A DNA stretch of 19,747 bases from DASTOB01 sp035720425. GTDB lineage: Bacteria; Chloroflexota; Limnocylindria; Limnocylindrales; CSP1-4. The DNA is taken from contig DASTOB010000022.1 of assembly GCA_035720425.1 (NCBI GenBank), positions 1 to 19,747 of the forward strand, given 5' to 3'. Position 1 is the first letter of the stretch. Each line of letters opens with the position of its first letter. This document shows, one piece after another, positions 1-6,966 of this stretch. The notes beneath the pieces are model-generated. The model made no database searches, was not told the origin of the DNA, and worked only from the letters and a program-made list of their open reading frames with translations. A program made the position numbers and the translations under genes.

Positions 1-126
1 TAGTCCGATCTCGTAGTCCGATCTCGTAGTCCGATCTCGTAGTCCGATCTCGTAGTCCGATCTCGTAGTCCGATCTCGTAGTCCGATCTCGTAGTCCGAT
101 CTCGTAGTCCGATCTCGTAGTCCGAT
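1..126. repeat. Perfect 13-bp tandem repeat array (9 full copies plus 9 bp)
   Basis: The unit TAGTCCGATCTCG starts at positions 1, 14, 27 and so on to 105. Nine exact copies are followed by a partial copy (TAGTCCGAT, 118-126), with no mismatch anywhere. The array begins at the first base of the window, so its true length is unknown. Each unit holds one GATC. The plus strand has a TAG in every unit, so all three plus frames are closed; the minus strand has no stop in any frame. Perfect identity points to recent expansion or to an assembly artefact at a contig end. There are no spacers, so it is not a CRISPR array. The 13-bp period and lack of a nearby rep gene make replication iterons unlikely. 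Confidence 0.97.
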
Positions 127-316
127 TTGGGACTGCCGGGACGCGGCACCGGGACCCTCCTGGAGCGTACGAATTCGTAGGGCCGGGAGCGCGGGCTGCG
201 CAGCGGTAGACCGCCTGGGGCCAACCAGTGCAGGGGGACCGGACGACGGGTACCATCGGCGTTCGCGGGCCCGTCCGGACGGATCGGGCCCTGTTCGCGT
301 GTCCCGGGAGGTTCGG
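127..316 (+). promoter_or_regulatory. Gene-free leader between the repeat array and pth, with weak promoter candidates
   Basis: I see no recognisable plus-strand gene or tRNA here. Two weak -10 candidates precede pth: TAGACC at 207-212, inside GCGGTAGAC, a 9-mer also present at the apt promoter candidate (6382-6390), and TACCAT at 251-256. Neither has a convincing -35. A perfect 12-bp palindrome, CCGTCCGGACGG, lies at 271-282 and is flanked by GGGCC (267-271) and GGCCC (287-291), so a nested hairpin could form in the leader RNA. GGGAGG at 306-311, five bases before the GTG at 317, is the pth ribosome binding site. Another 12-bp palindrome, TACGAATTCGTA, lies at 168-179. An open minus-strand frame from ATG at 256 runs into the array; its codon use is poor. 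Confidence 0.3.
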
Positions 317-1000
317 GTGAAGATCGTGGTCGGGCTCGGCAACCCGGGCGGCCAGTACGCACAGACGCGCCACAACATCGGCTGGATGGTCCTCGACCGG
401 ATCGCCGAGCGGGCCGGCTGGGGCGGCGGTCGCGAGCGCGACGCGAGCCGGATCGTGTGGGGTCGGTTCCGCGGGCTCGACGTGACGCTCGCCAAGCCGC
501 TCACGTACATGAACGACTCCGGCATCGCGGTCCGCAAGATCCTCGCCCGCGAGCACGCCCCGCTCGGCGACCTGCTCGTCGTCGTCGACGACTTCGCCCT
601 GCCGTTCGGCAAGCTCCGCTTCCGCGAGGGCGGCGGCGCCGGTGGCCATAACGGGCTGCGCTCGATCATCGACGAGATGGGGACCGAGAAGTTCAGCCGG
701 CTGCGGGTGGGGATCGGCGAGCCGGATCGGACGGCCGTCGACCACGTCCTGAGCCGCTTCCACCCCGACGAACACGCCCGCCTCGACGAGCTCCTCGACG
801 CGGCGGCCGACGCGGTCGAGGCGTGGGCGCGCGACGGCACGAACAAGGCGGCCAACCGGTTCAACATGTTCGAGCTCCGGCCGGCCGACTCGGATCGCGT
901 CGCGCCGCCCGGCGAGGTCGACGGGCCGCCGGGGCCGGACGGGATCCGCCGCACGAAGACCGGGTGGCGCCGCGTGCGCCCGACGGATCCGACCGGGTGA
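317..1000 (+). CDS. pth: Peptidyl-tRNA hydrolase
   Basis: Pth cleaves the ester bond of peptidyl-tRNAs that drop off ribosomes, freeing tRNA in the cytoplasm. The protein is 227 residues from this start. It opens with KIVVGLGNPG and keeps the family's active site: N9, H19 (in TRHNIGW), N66 (MNDSG), D91 in the DDFALPFG segment, and N112 in GGGAGGHNGL; these align with N10, H20, N68, D93 and N114 of E. coli Pth. I chose GTG 317 because GGGAGG lies 5 nt upstream and the product then begins like the family; an upstream in-frame GTG at 299 would add six residues and lacks this spacing. About 35 residues after the conserved KAANRFNMF are a Gly/Pro-rich and basic tail not typical of the family. The stop overlaps the start of mfd. 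Confidence 0.96.
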   Translation: MKIVVGLGNPGGQYAQTRHNIGWMVLDRIAERAGWGGGRERDASRIVWGRFRGLDVTLAKPLTYMNDSGIAVRKILAREHAPLGDLLVVVDDFALPFGKLRFREGGGAGGHNGLRSIIDEMGTEKFSRLRVGIGEPDRTAVDHVLSRFHPDEHARLDELLDAAADAVEAWARDGTNKAANRFNMFELRPADSDRVAPPGEVDGPPGPDGIRRTKTGWRRVRPTDPTG

Positions 1001-4000
1001 GCGGTCCACCACCGCTGCGCGGCAAGCGCGGGCGGGAGCGCCGGGTCGGCGAGCGGATCGTCGCCGAGTACGCGGAGCGTCGCGGCGCCCTCGTCGACGC
1101 GGTCGACTTCGACGTGGCCGACGCCGAGGCGGAGGTTCGCGACGCGTCGCTGCCGCTGCCAACGCCACGCCGGCCGCGTCCCGAGGCCGCGCCGCGCCCG
1201 GGCCGGCGCCTGCCCGACCTGTCGGCCCTGCCGCCGCTCCTCGCCGCGACCGGGTCGTTCGCCGCGCTGCGCGAGCGGATTGCCGCGTCGCGCCACGCGG
1301 GGCTCGCGTCAGTGCCGCACGGGGCCAAGTCGTACCTCGCCGCGGCCCTCGCACTCGGCGCCGGCGAGCGAGTGTGCTGGATCGCCCGCGATGCGGAGAT
1401 CGGCGACCGCGTCGCCGAGGAGCTCGGTGCGTGGCTGGGCGACGCCGCCGCCGTCGCGACGCTCGAGCCGCGGACCGCGCTCGCCTACGAGCGGAGCGAG
1501 CTCGTCGCCGACGAGACCGCCGCGCGCGTCGCCGCGCTGTCTGCCTGGCGGAGTGGCCGCGCGCGGATCCTCGTGGCGAGCGTCCAGGCGCTCCTCCAGC
1601 ACACGATCGCGCCGGAGGACCTGCCCGACGTCCCGCTCGAGCTTCGCGTCGGCGTTCGTCGGTCGCTCGACGCCCTCCTCCGCGAGCTCCTCGGCCTCGG
1701 CTACGTGCCGGTCACGGAAGTCGCCGGCCGCGGCGAGTTCGCCCGGCGCGGCGGCATCGTCGACATCTTCCCGCCGTCGGCGCCGCTGCCCGCGCGGATC
1801 GAGTTCTTCGGCGACGAGATCGACTCGCTCCGCGCCTTCGACCCCACCGACCAGCGGACCGTCGGCCCGCTCGACGCCGTCGCCCTGCTCCCCGCCAGCG
1901 AGTTCCTCGTCCCGCGCGACGGCGTTCCCCGCCCGAAGGGACGCCTGACCGAGCGCCTCCTCGCCGATCTGGAGCGGTTCGGCGAGAGCGGCAGCGGCAG
2001 CGCCAGCGGCAGGGGCAGCGCCGCGGCCGAACAAGGGGGCCGCGCCCTCACGACCGGCGACGCCGCCGAGGTGTGGGCACCGATCCTCGCCCCCGCGACC
2101 GGTCTCGACCATGTCGGCCCCGACGCGCTCCTCGTCCTCGACGAGCCGGGAGACATCGCCGACGCGGCCGCGTTCCTGTGGGCCCAGGCGGACGAGCGGC
2201 GCGGCGAGCTGACCGAGGCCGGCGAGCTGCCGCGCGACTGGCCGCCGGCCTACCTCCCGCCGCGCGACTGGAAGGCCCGGCTGCTCGGCGCGCGGACCCT
2301 CGAGCTGACCTGGGAATCGGAGCTTGCCCGACGCGCGGCGGTTGCCGGCGGCGGGTTGTCGTCGGGCGACCTGTTCGGCTGGCGCGAGCCGTCGATGCCG
2401 CCCGGTCGGGCGCTGCGCCTCGTCGAGGCCGTCGAGGGCTGGGCCACGGAGGGTGGCCGGGTCGTCCTCGCGTCCGACCAGGCGGCGCGCCTCGCCGAGC
2501 TCCTCGCCGAGGCCGGCCACGAGGCAGCCGTCGTGTCGCGGGTCTCCGACGCACCGCCGCCCGGCTCGGTCACCCTCGTCGAGCGGAGCCTGAACGGCGG
2601 CTTCGCCGGCGGGCCGGACGGGATCGCATTCGTGACCGACCGCGAGCTGTTCGGGACGGTCCGCGTCCGGCGGCCCAAGGCGATGCGCCGCGTCGTGCCG
2701 CGCGACATCCTCGAGCGCCTCACGCCGGGCGACCTCGTCGTCCACATCGATCACGGCATCGCCCGCTACGAGCAGATGCTCCGGCGCGGCGGGGCGGGGG
2801 AGGAGCGCGACTACCTGGAGCTCTCGTTCGCCGCCGGCGACAAGATCTTCGTGCCGGTCGAGCAGATCAACCGGGTCAGCCGCTACAGCGGCGGCGAGCG
2901 CCCGCAGCTGTCGCGCCTCGGCGGCGGGGAGTGGCTGCGGACGACGAACCGCGTCCGCCGGGCCGTCAACGACCTGGCCGAGGAGCTTCTCGCCCTGTAC
3001 GCGGCGCGCGCCCGCGCGCAGGGTCACCCGTTCGCGCCGGACAGCCCGTGGCAGTCGGAGCTGGAGGCGTCGTTCCCGTACGAGGAGACCGTCGACCAGC
3101 TCCGCGCGACCGCGGAGGTCAAGCTCGACATGGAGGCCGGGCGGCCGATGGACCGGCTCGTCGTCGGCGACGTCGGCTACGGCAAGACGGAGGTCGCCCT
3201 GCGCGCGGCGTTCAAGGCGATCCAGGACGGCCGTCAGGTCGCCGTGCTCGTCCCGACGACCGTTCTCGCCGCCCAGCATCACGCCACGTTCGGCCAGCGC
3301 TTCGCGGCCTTCCCGATCACCGTCCGCCTCCTGTCGCGCTTCGTCGCGCCGCGCGAGCAGGCCGCGACGATCGACGGCCTGGCGGCCGGATCGGTCGACC
3401 TCGTCATCGGCACCCACCGCCTCCTGTCGAAGGACGTTCGGTTCCGCGACCTCGGGCTCGTCGTCGTCGACGAGGAGCAGCGCTTCGGCGTGGCGGCCAA
3501 GGAACGACTCAAGCAGCTCCGCCGCGAGGTCGACGTCCTGACCCTGTCGGCGACCCCGATCCCGCGCACGCTCAATCTTGCCCTCGCGGGGGTGCGCGAC
3601 CTCAGCGTCATCGAGACGCCGCCGGAGGATCGGCTGCCGATCCAGACCCGCGTCGCCGAGGCATCCGCCGGGCTCGTCCGCGACGCGATCCTGCGCGAGC
3701 TCGACCGGGGCGGGCAGGTCTTCTACGTCCACAACCGGGTCGAGACGATCGAGGCCCAGGCGGAGCAGCTGCGCCGGCTGCTGCCGGGTGCGCGGATCGT
3801 CGTCGGCCACGGCCAGATGCCCGAAGGGGTTCTCGAGAAGGTCATGATCGCCTTCGCCGACGGGGCGGCCGACGTCCTCGTGTGCACGACGATCATCGAG
3901 TCCGGGCTCGACATCCCGAACGCGAACACGATCATCATCGACCGGGCCGACACGCTCGGGCTGGCCCAGCTCTACCAGCTCCGGGGTCGCGTCGGCCGGA

Positions 4001-4797
4001 GCTCGCGCCGCGCCTACGCGTACCTCCTCTACCGGCGCCGCGAGCGTCTGAGCGACGAGGCGCGCAAGCGGCTCCAGGCGATCTTCAACGCGTCCGAACT
4101 CGGGGCCGGGTTCCAGATCGCGCTGTCCGACCTCGAGATCCGCGGCGCCGGCAACATCCTCGGCGCCGAGCAGTCCGGGCACATGGCGGCGGTCGGGTTC
4201 GACCTCTACTCCCGCCTCCTCGCCGAGGCGGTCGAGGAGAAGAAGGCCGAACTGGAGGGACGGGCCCCCGTCGTTGCGCCGCAGCAGGCGGTCGTGGACC
4301 TGCCGGTCGAGGCGTTCCTGCCGTCCGATTACGTGCCCGACGAGGCGCAGAAGCTCGAGCTCTACCGGCGCCTCGCGCGCGTCCGATCCGCCGGCGACCT
4401 TGCGGCGTTCCGGCAGGAGGTGACCGACCGGTTCGGGCCGATGCCGCCGCCGGTGGTCCGCCTCGCCGAGGTGGCCGAGCTCCGCCTCGTCGCCGAGACG
4501 GCCGGCGTGTCGTCCGTGTCGCGCGAGGACGGCCAGCTCGTCGTCCGCTTCGGCGGCGGCCTGTCGCGAGCGACGGCGATGCGACTGCTCGCACCTGGCG
4601 CCGGGGGCACCCTGCCCGGCGTCCGACCGAGCGACCTCACGTTTGCCTCGAACCAGGTCCGAATCCGGCTCCCCCGCGATCCGGCCGCGACGTGGACGCT
4701 CACCCAGGCGGTCGTGGCCCGCCTCGCGACGGCCGAGGGCGCCACGGCCCAGGGCGCGACCCCCGCGGCGGTGTCCCCAGGCGCACGCGACACTTGA
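997..4797 (+). CDS. mfd: Transcription-repair coupling factor Mfd
   Basis: Mfd is an ATP-driven DNA translocase that removes RNA polymerase stalled at lesions and recruits UvrA for excision repair. From GTG 997 the product is 1266 residues, longer than E. coli Mfd (1148). The order is an N-terminal UvrB-like module (about 75-310), the RNAP-interacting domain starting near GDLVVHIDHG (578), and a RecG-like helicase with Walker A GDVGYGKTE (724-732, K730), DEEQ (825-828), the SATPIPRTL motif and QLRGRVGR (994-1001). A TRCF C-terminal domain begins near PSDYVPDEAQ. The GTG overlaps the pth stop as GTGA, implying translational coupling. Oddities are about 65 charged, low-complexity residues before the first recognisable Mfd segment and a Gly/Ser-rich insertion at 329-348. 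GTG 1114 is a possible later start. Confidence 0.96.
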   Translation: MSGPPPLRGKRGRERRVGERIVAEYAERRGALVDAVDFDVADAEAEVRDASLPLPTPRRPRPEAAPRPGRRLPDLSALPPLLAATGSFAALRERIAASRHAGLASVPHGAKSYLAAALALGAGERVCWIARDAEIGDRVAEELGAWLGDAAAVATLEPRTALAYERSELVADETAARVAALSAWRSGRARILVASVQALLQHTIAPEDLPDVPLELRVGVRRSLDALLRELLGLGYVPVTEVAGRGEFARRGGIVDIFPPSAPLPARIEFFGDEIDSLRAFDPTDQRTVGPLDAVALLPASEFLVPRDGVPRPKGRLTERLLADLERFGESGSGSASGRGSAAAEQGGRALTTGDAAEVWAPILAPATGLDHVGPDALLVLDEPGDIADAAAFLWAQADERRGELTEAGELPRDWPPAYLPPRDWKARLLGARTLELTWESELARRAAVAGGGLSSGDLFGWREPSMPPGRALRLVEAVEGWATEGGRVVLASDQAARLAELLAEAGHEAAVVSRVSDAPPPGSVTLVERSLNGGFAGGPDGIAFVTDRELFGTVRVRRPKAMRRVVPRDILERLTPGDLVVHIDHGIARYEQMLRRGGAGEERDYLELSFAAGDKIFVPVEQINRVSRYSGGERPQLSRLGGGEWLRTTNRVRRAVNDLAEELLALYAARARAQGHPFAPDSPWQSELEASFPYEETVDQLRATAEVKLDMEAGRPMDRLVVGDVGYGKTEVALRAAFKAIQDGRQVAVLVPTTVLAAQHHATFGQRFAAFPITVRLLSRFVAPREQAATIDGLAAGSVDLVIGTHRLLSKDVRFRDLGLVVVDEEQRFGVAAKERLKQLRREVDVLTLSATPIPRTLNLALAGVRDLSVIETPPEDRLPIQTRVAEASAGLVRDAILRELDRGGQVFYVHNRVETIEAQAEQLRRLLPGARIVVGHGQMPEGVLEKVMIAFADGAADVLVCTTIIESGLDIPNANTIIIDRADTLGLAQLYQLRGRVGRSSRRAYAYLLYRRRERLSDEARKRLQAIFNASELGAGFQIALSDLEIRGAGNILGAEQSGHMAAVGFDLYSRLLAEAVEEKKAELEGRAPVVAPQQAVVDLPVEAFLPSDYVPDEAQKLELYRRLARVRSAGDLAAFRQEVTDRFGPMPPPVVRLAEVAELRLVAETAGVSSVSREDGQLVVRFGGGLSRATAMRLLAPGAGGTLPGVRPSDLTFASNQVRIRLPRDPAATWTLTQAVVARLATAEGATAQGATPAAVSPGARDT

Positions 4798-4859
4798 CGT
4801 AGGGGCGCCTCGACGCGCGCCCGCGGCGCCGATCGCCGGCAGCCGCCATCCTTCGATCC

Positions 4860-6341
4860 ATGACCCACGGCCCCTCGACTCCCGAGACAGAGGCGTCCGC
4901 GCCGCCGGCCGTCGCGCCGGCGATCGACAGCTTTACCGACCACGTCGGCGGGCTCTGGTCGCCCGCGCGCCGGTCGCTCACCGTGGGCCTCGTCGTGACC
5001 GTCACGCTCGTGGCGTTCGAGGCGCTTGCGATCGCGACGATCCTGCCGATCGTCACCCGTGAGCTCGGCGACCTCCACCTGTACGGCTGGGTCTTCTCGG
5101 CGTTCTTCCTCGGGACCCTGCTCGGGACGGTCCTGCTCGGCGGCATGGCCGACCGGCGCGGGCTCGTCCTTCCGTTCGCGCTCGGGCTCGGGCTGTTCGC
5201 GGTGGGGCTCGTGGCCGGCGGGCTGGCGCCGTCGATGCTCATCCTCGTGATCGGCCGCTTCGTCCAGGGTCTTGGCGCCGGGGCCATCGCGCCGATCGCG
5301 TACGTCGCGATCGGTCGGACGCTGCCGGAGGCGCTCCGGGCGCAGATGTTCGCCGTGCTGTCAACCGCCTGGGTCCTGCCTGGGCTGATCGGGCCGGCCA
5401 TCGCCGGACTGATCGGCGAGGCGACGAGCTGGCGGGTCGTGTTCCTCGGCCTGCTTCCGCTTATCGCCGTGAGCGGGGCGTTGACGGTGTCGGCGCTCGG
5501 CCGGATCCCGGAGGCAGTCCGCGCGACCGACTCCGGGTCGAGCTCCGGGTCCGGGGTCCCGGATGGGCATCGCGTGCGCTGGGCGTTCGTGATCGTCGGC
5601 GGGGCGGCGCTCGCGACCGCCGGGCTCACGAGCGTGTCCCTCCTGCCCGGCCTGCCGTTGATCGGCGTCGGGCTCGTCCTCACCGTACGGGCGTTCATGG
5701 CGCTCACGCCGTCGGGCACCCTCCGGGCGGCGGCCGGGCTGCCGGCGGCGGTGCTCCTGCGCGGCGTGCTGACGTTCGCCTTCTTCGCGGCCGACGCGTA
5801 CGTCCCGCTCGCCCTCCAGGACTGGCGCGGCACGAGCGCGAGCGTGTCCGGCATCGCCCTCACCGCGGCGACCCTGTCCTGGACGGCCGGCGCCTGGATC
5901 CAGGCGCGCGGGATCGCTCGCTTCGGAGCGCGCCGCTTCGTGCGGCTCGGGTTCGCGACCGTCGCGCTCGGCATCGTCGGGTTCGCGGCCGTGCTCTCGC
6001 CGGCCGTCCCGATCTTCGTCGGGATCGCCGCCTGGGCGGTGGCCGGCCTCGGCATGGGCCTCGCGTACTCGACGCTGTCGCTCGTGACCCTGCGCGAGGC
6101 GCGCGTCGAGGAGCAGGGCGCGGCGAGCGCGGCCCTCCAGCTGTCGGACGTCCTCGGCACCGCCCTCGGGACGGGTGTCGGCGGGGCGCTCATCGCCGCG
6201 GGCCTTGTCCTCGGCGCGGAGGCGTGGTGGGGACTCGCGGCGGCGTTCGCGGTCGGAGCGGCGATCGACGTGCTCGGCGTCGCCCTGAGCGGCCGGCTCC
6301 CGGGCCGACTCCGCGCGGACGGGGTGCCGACCCCCGCCTGA
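4860..6341 (+). CDS. MFS transporter, drug-efflux type
   Basis: This is a 493-residue inner-membrane protein made mostly of hydrophobic helices, after a roughly 38-residue cytoplasmic N-terminus. Major facilitator signatures are visible. Motif A is GGMADRRG (94-101), in the loop after helix 2. RFVQGLGAG (133-141) matches motif B in helix 4. GPAIAGLIG (178-186) matches motif C in helix 5, which is typical of proton-driven antiporters exporting drugs. Length and helix count suggest 12-14 helices, as in the DHA families. A hydrophilic Ser/Gly-rich linker (about residues 224-240) separates the two halves. The substrate cannot be read from sequence. The ATG is 62 bp after mfd and has no Shine-Dalgarno, so the start is moderately certain and the gene may be expressed with mfd. 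Confidence 0.88.
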   Translation: MTHGPSTPETEASAPPAVAPAIDSFTDHVGGLWSPARRSLTVGLVVTVTLVAFEALAIATILPIVTRELGDLHLYGWVFSAFFLGTLLGTVLLGGMADRRGLVLPFALGLGLFAVGLVAGGLAPSMLILVIGRFVQGLGAGAIAPIAYVAIGRTLPEALRAQMFAVLSTAWVLPGLIGPAIAGLIGEATSWRVVFLGLLPLIAVSGALTVSALGRIPEAVRATDSGSSSGSGVPDGHRVRWAFVIVGGAALATAGLTSVSLLPGLPLIGVGLVLTVRAFMALTPSGTLRAAAGLPAAVLLRGVLTFAFFAADAYVPLALQDWRGTSASVSGIALTAATLSWTAGAWIQARGIARFGARRFVRLGFATVALGIVGFAAVLSPAVPIFVGIAAWAVAGLGMGLAYSTLSLVTLREARVEEQGAASAALQLSDVLGTALGTGVGGALIAAGLVLGAEAWWGLAAAFAVGAAIDVLGVALSGRLPGRLRADGVPTPA

Positions 6342-6368
6342 CGTCCGACCGAGCTGGGCCGGCCGTCC

Positions 6369-6415
6369 GGGGTGGGTGCCTGCGGTAGACTGCACCCTGC
6401 CCACCCGTCAGGAGG
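6369..6415 (+). promoter_or_regulatory. Candidate promoter, dyad and ribosome binding site of the apt run
   Basis: An extended -10-like box, GCGGTAGACT (6382-6391, core TAGACT at 6386-6391), lies 36 bp before the apt ATG; I see no good -35. It is flanked by a perfect 6-bp inverted repeat, GGGTGC (6374-6379) and GCACCC (6392-6397), with a 12-bp spacer that contains the -10. Outer bases GGG (6369-6371) and CCC (6400-6402) can extend the dyad after a 2x2 mismatch; GGGTGGG (6370-6376) and CCCACCC (6400-6406) are an alternative pairing. AGGAGG (6410-6415) is a strong Shine-Dalgarno with a longish 12-nt spacing to ATG 6428. The core box follows the TAnnnT consensus; the operator role of the dyad is inferred. 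Confidence 0.45.
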
Positions 6416-6427
6416 ATCTCCAGACCG

Positions 6428-6949
6428 ATGTCCGCCGAGGACCTTCGCGCGAAGATCCGCGAGATTCCCGACTTTCCCAAGCCCGGGATTCTGTTCTACG
6501 ACATCACGACGATGCTCAAGGAGCCGGCCGCCTACCGCGAGGCGATCGACCTCATGCTGGAGCCGTATCGCGACGAGCGGATCGACATCGTGGTCGGGAT
6601 GGAATCGCGCGGGTTCATCTTCAGCGCACCGATGGCCTACCAGCTCAACGCGGGCCTCGTCCCCGTCCGCAAGCTCGGCAAGCTGCCGGCCGAGACGATC
6701 ACCGTCGAGTACGCCCTCGAGTACGGCTCGAACACGCTCGAGATCCATCGCGACGCGATCGGCGCCGGGCAGCGGGTGCTCATCGTCGACGACCTGCTCG
6801 CAACGGGCGGCACCGTCAAGGGCACGATCGAGCTGGTCGAGCGGCTCAAGGGAGAGGTCGTGGGCTTGGGCTTTCTCGTTGAGCTCGACTTCCTGAAGGG
6901 CCGCGACCGGCTCGACGGGCGCCGGGTCACGAGCGTCATCCGCTACTGA
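6428..6949 (+). CDS. apt: Adenine phosphoribosyltransferase
   Basis: Apt converts adenine and PRPP to AMP and pyrophosphate, salvaging adenine released, for example, by methylthioadenosine cleavage. At 173 residues it has the usual family length and is full-length: it starts LRAKIREIPDFPKPGILFYD, carries the VGMESRGFIF segment, and has the PRPP-binding loop VDDLLATGGT (120-129; acidic pair D121/D122). ATG 6428 has AGGAGG upstream. It is the first gene of a compact plus-strand run: 17 bp separate it from the mtnA-like gene. The neighbours that follow act on SAM-derived metabolites, which supports a role in adenine recovery from that pathway. Confidence 0.97.
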   Translation: MSAEDLRAKIREIPDFPKPGILFYDITTMLKEPAAYREAIDLMLEPYRDERIDIVVGMESRGFIFSAPMAYQLNAGLVPVRKLGKLPAETITVEYALEYGSNTLEIHRDAIGAGQRVLIVDDLLATGGTVKGTIELVERLKGEVVGLGFLVELDFLKGRDRLDGRRVTSVIRY

Positions 6950-6966
6950 CCGAGCGGCGCGGGACC

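Noticed and set aside
1..126. CRISPR array or sequencing adapter concatemer
   Set aside because: The units abut with no spacers, so it is not CRISPR. Similarity to common adapter sequences is limited to about 7-8 bases (for example AGATCGGA on the minus strand, AGTCCGA on the plus), too short to call, although an artefact remains possible.
168..179. 12-bp palindrome TACGAATTCGTA as an operator
   Set aside because: It is perfect but isolated, with no second copy or promoter element placed to make use of it.
127..316. tRNA or small RNA gene in the gene-free leader
   Set aside because: No T-loop-like GTTCGANTC, no cloverleaf stems and no terminator are visible.
1701..2156. Several 60-170 codon frames inside mfd, metK and the S9 peptidase gene
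   Set aside because: They sit in other frames of well-supported genes and have Arg/Ser/Pro-rich shadow composition.
1309..4182. 957-codon open frame antisense to mfd
   Set aside because: It lies entirely over a well-supported mfd; long antisense frames are expected in very GC-rich coding DNA. Its translation has no recognisable domain.
4800..4830. Intrinsic terminator after mfd (GGCGCC repeated, 15-bp loop)
   Set aside because: GGCGCC is self-complementary and common in GC-rich DNA; there is no T-run and the loop is long.
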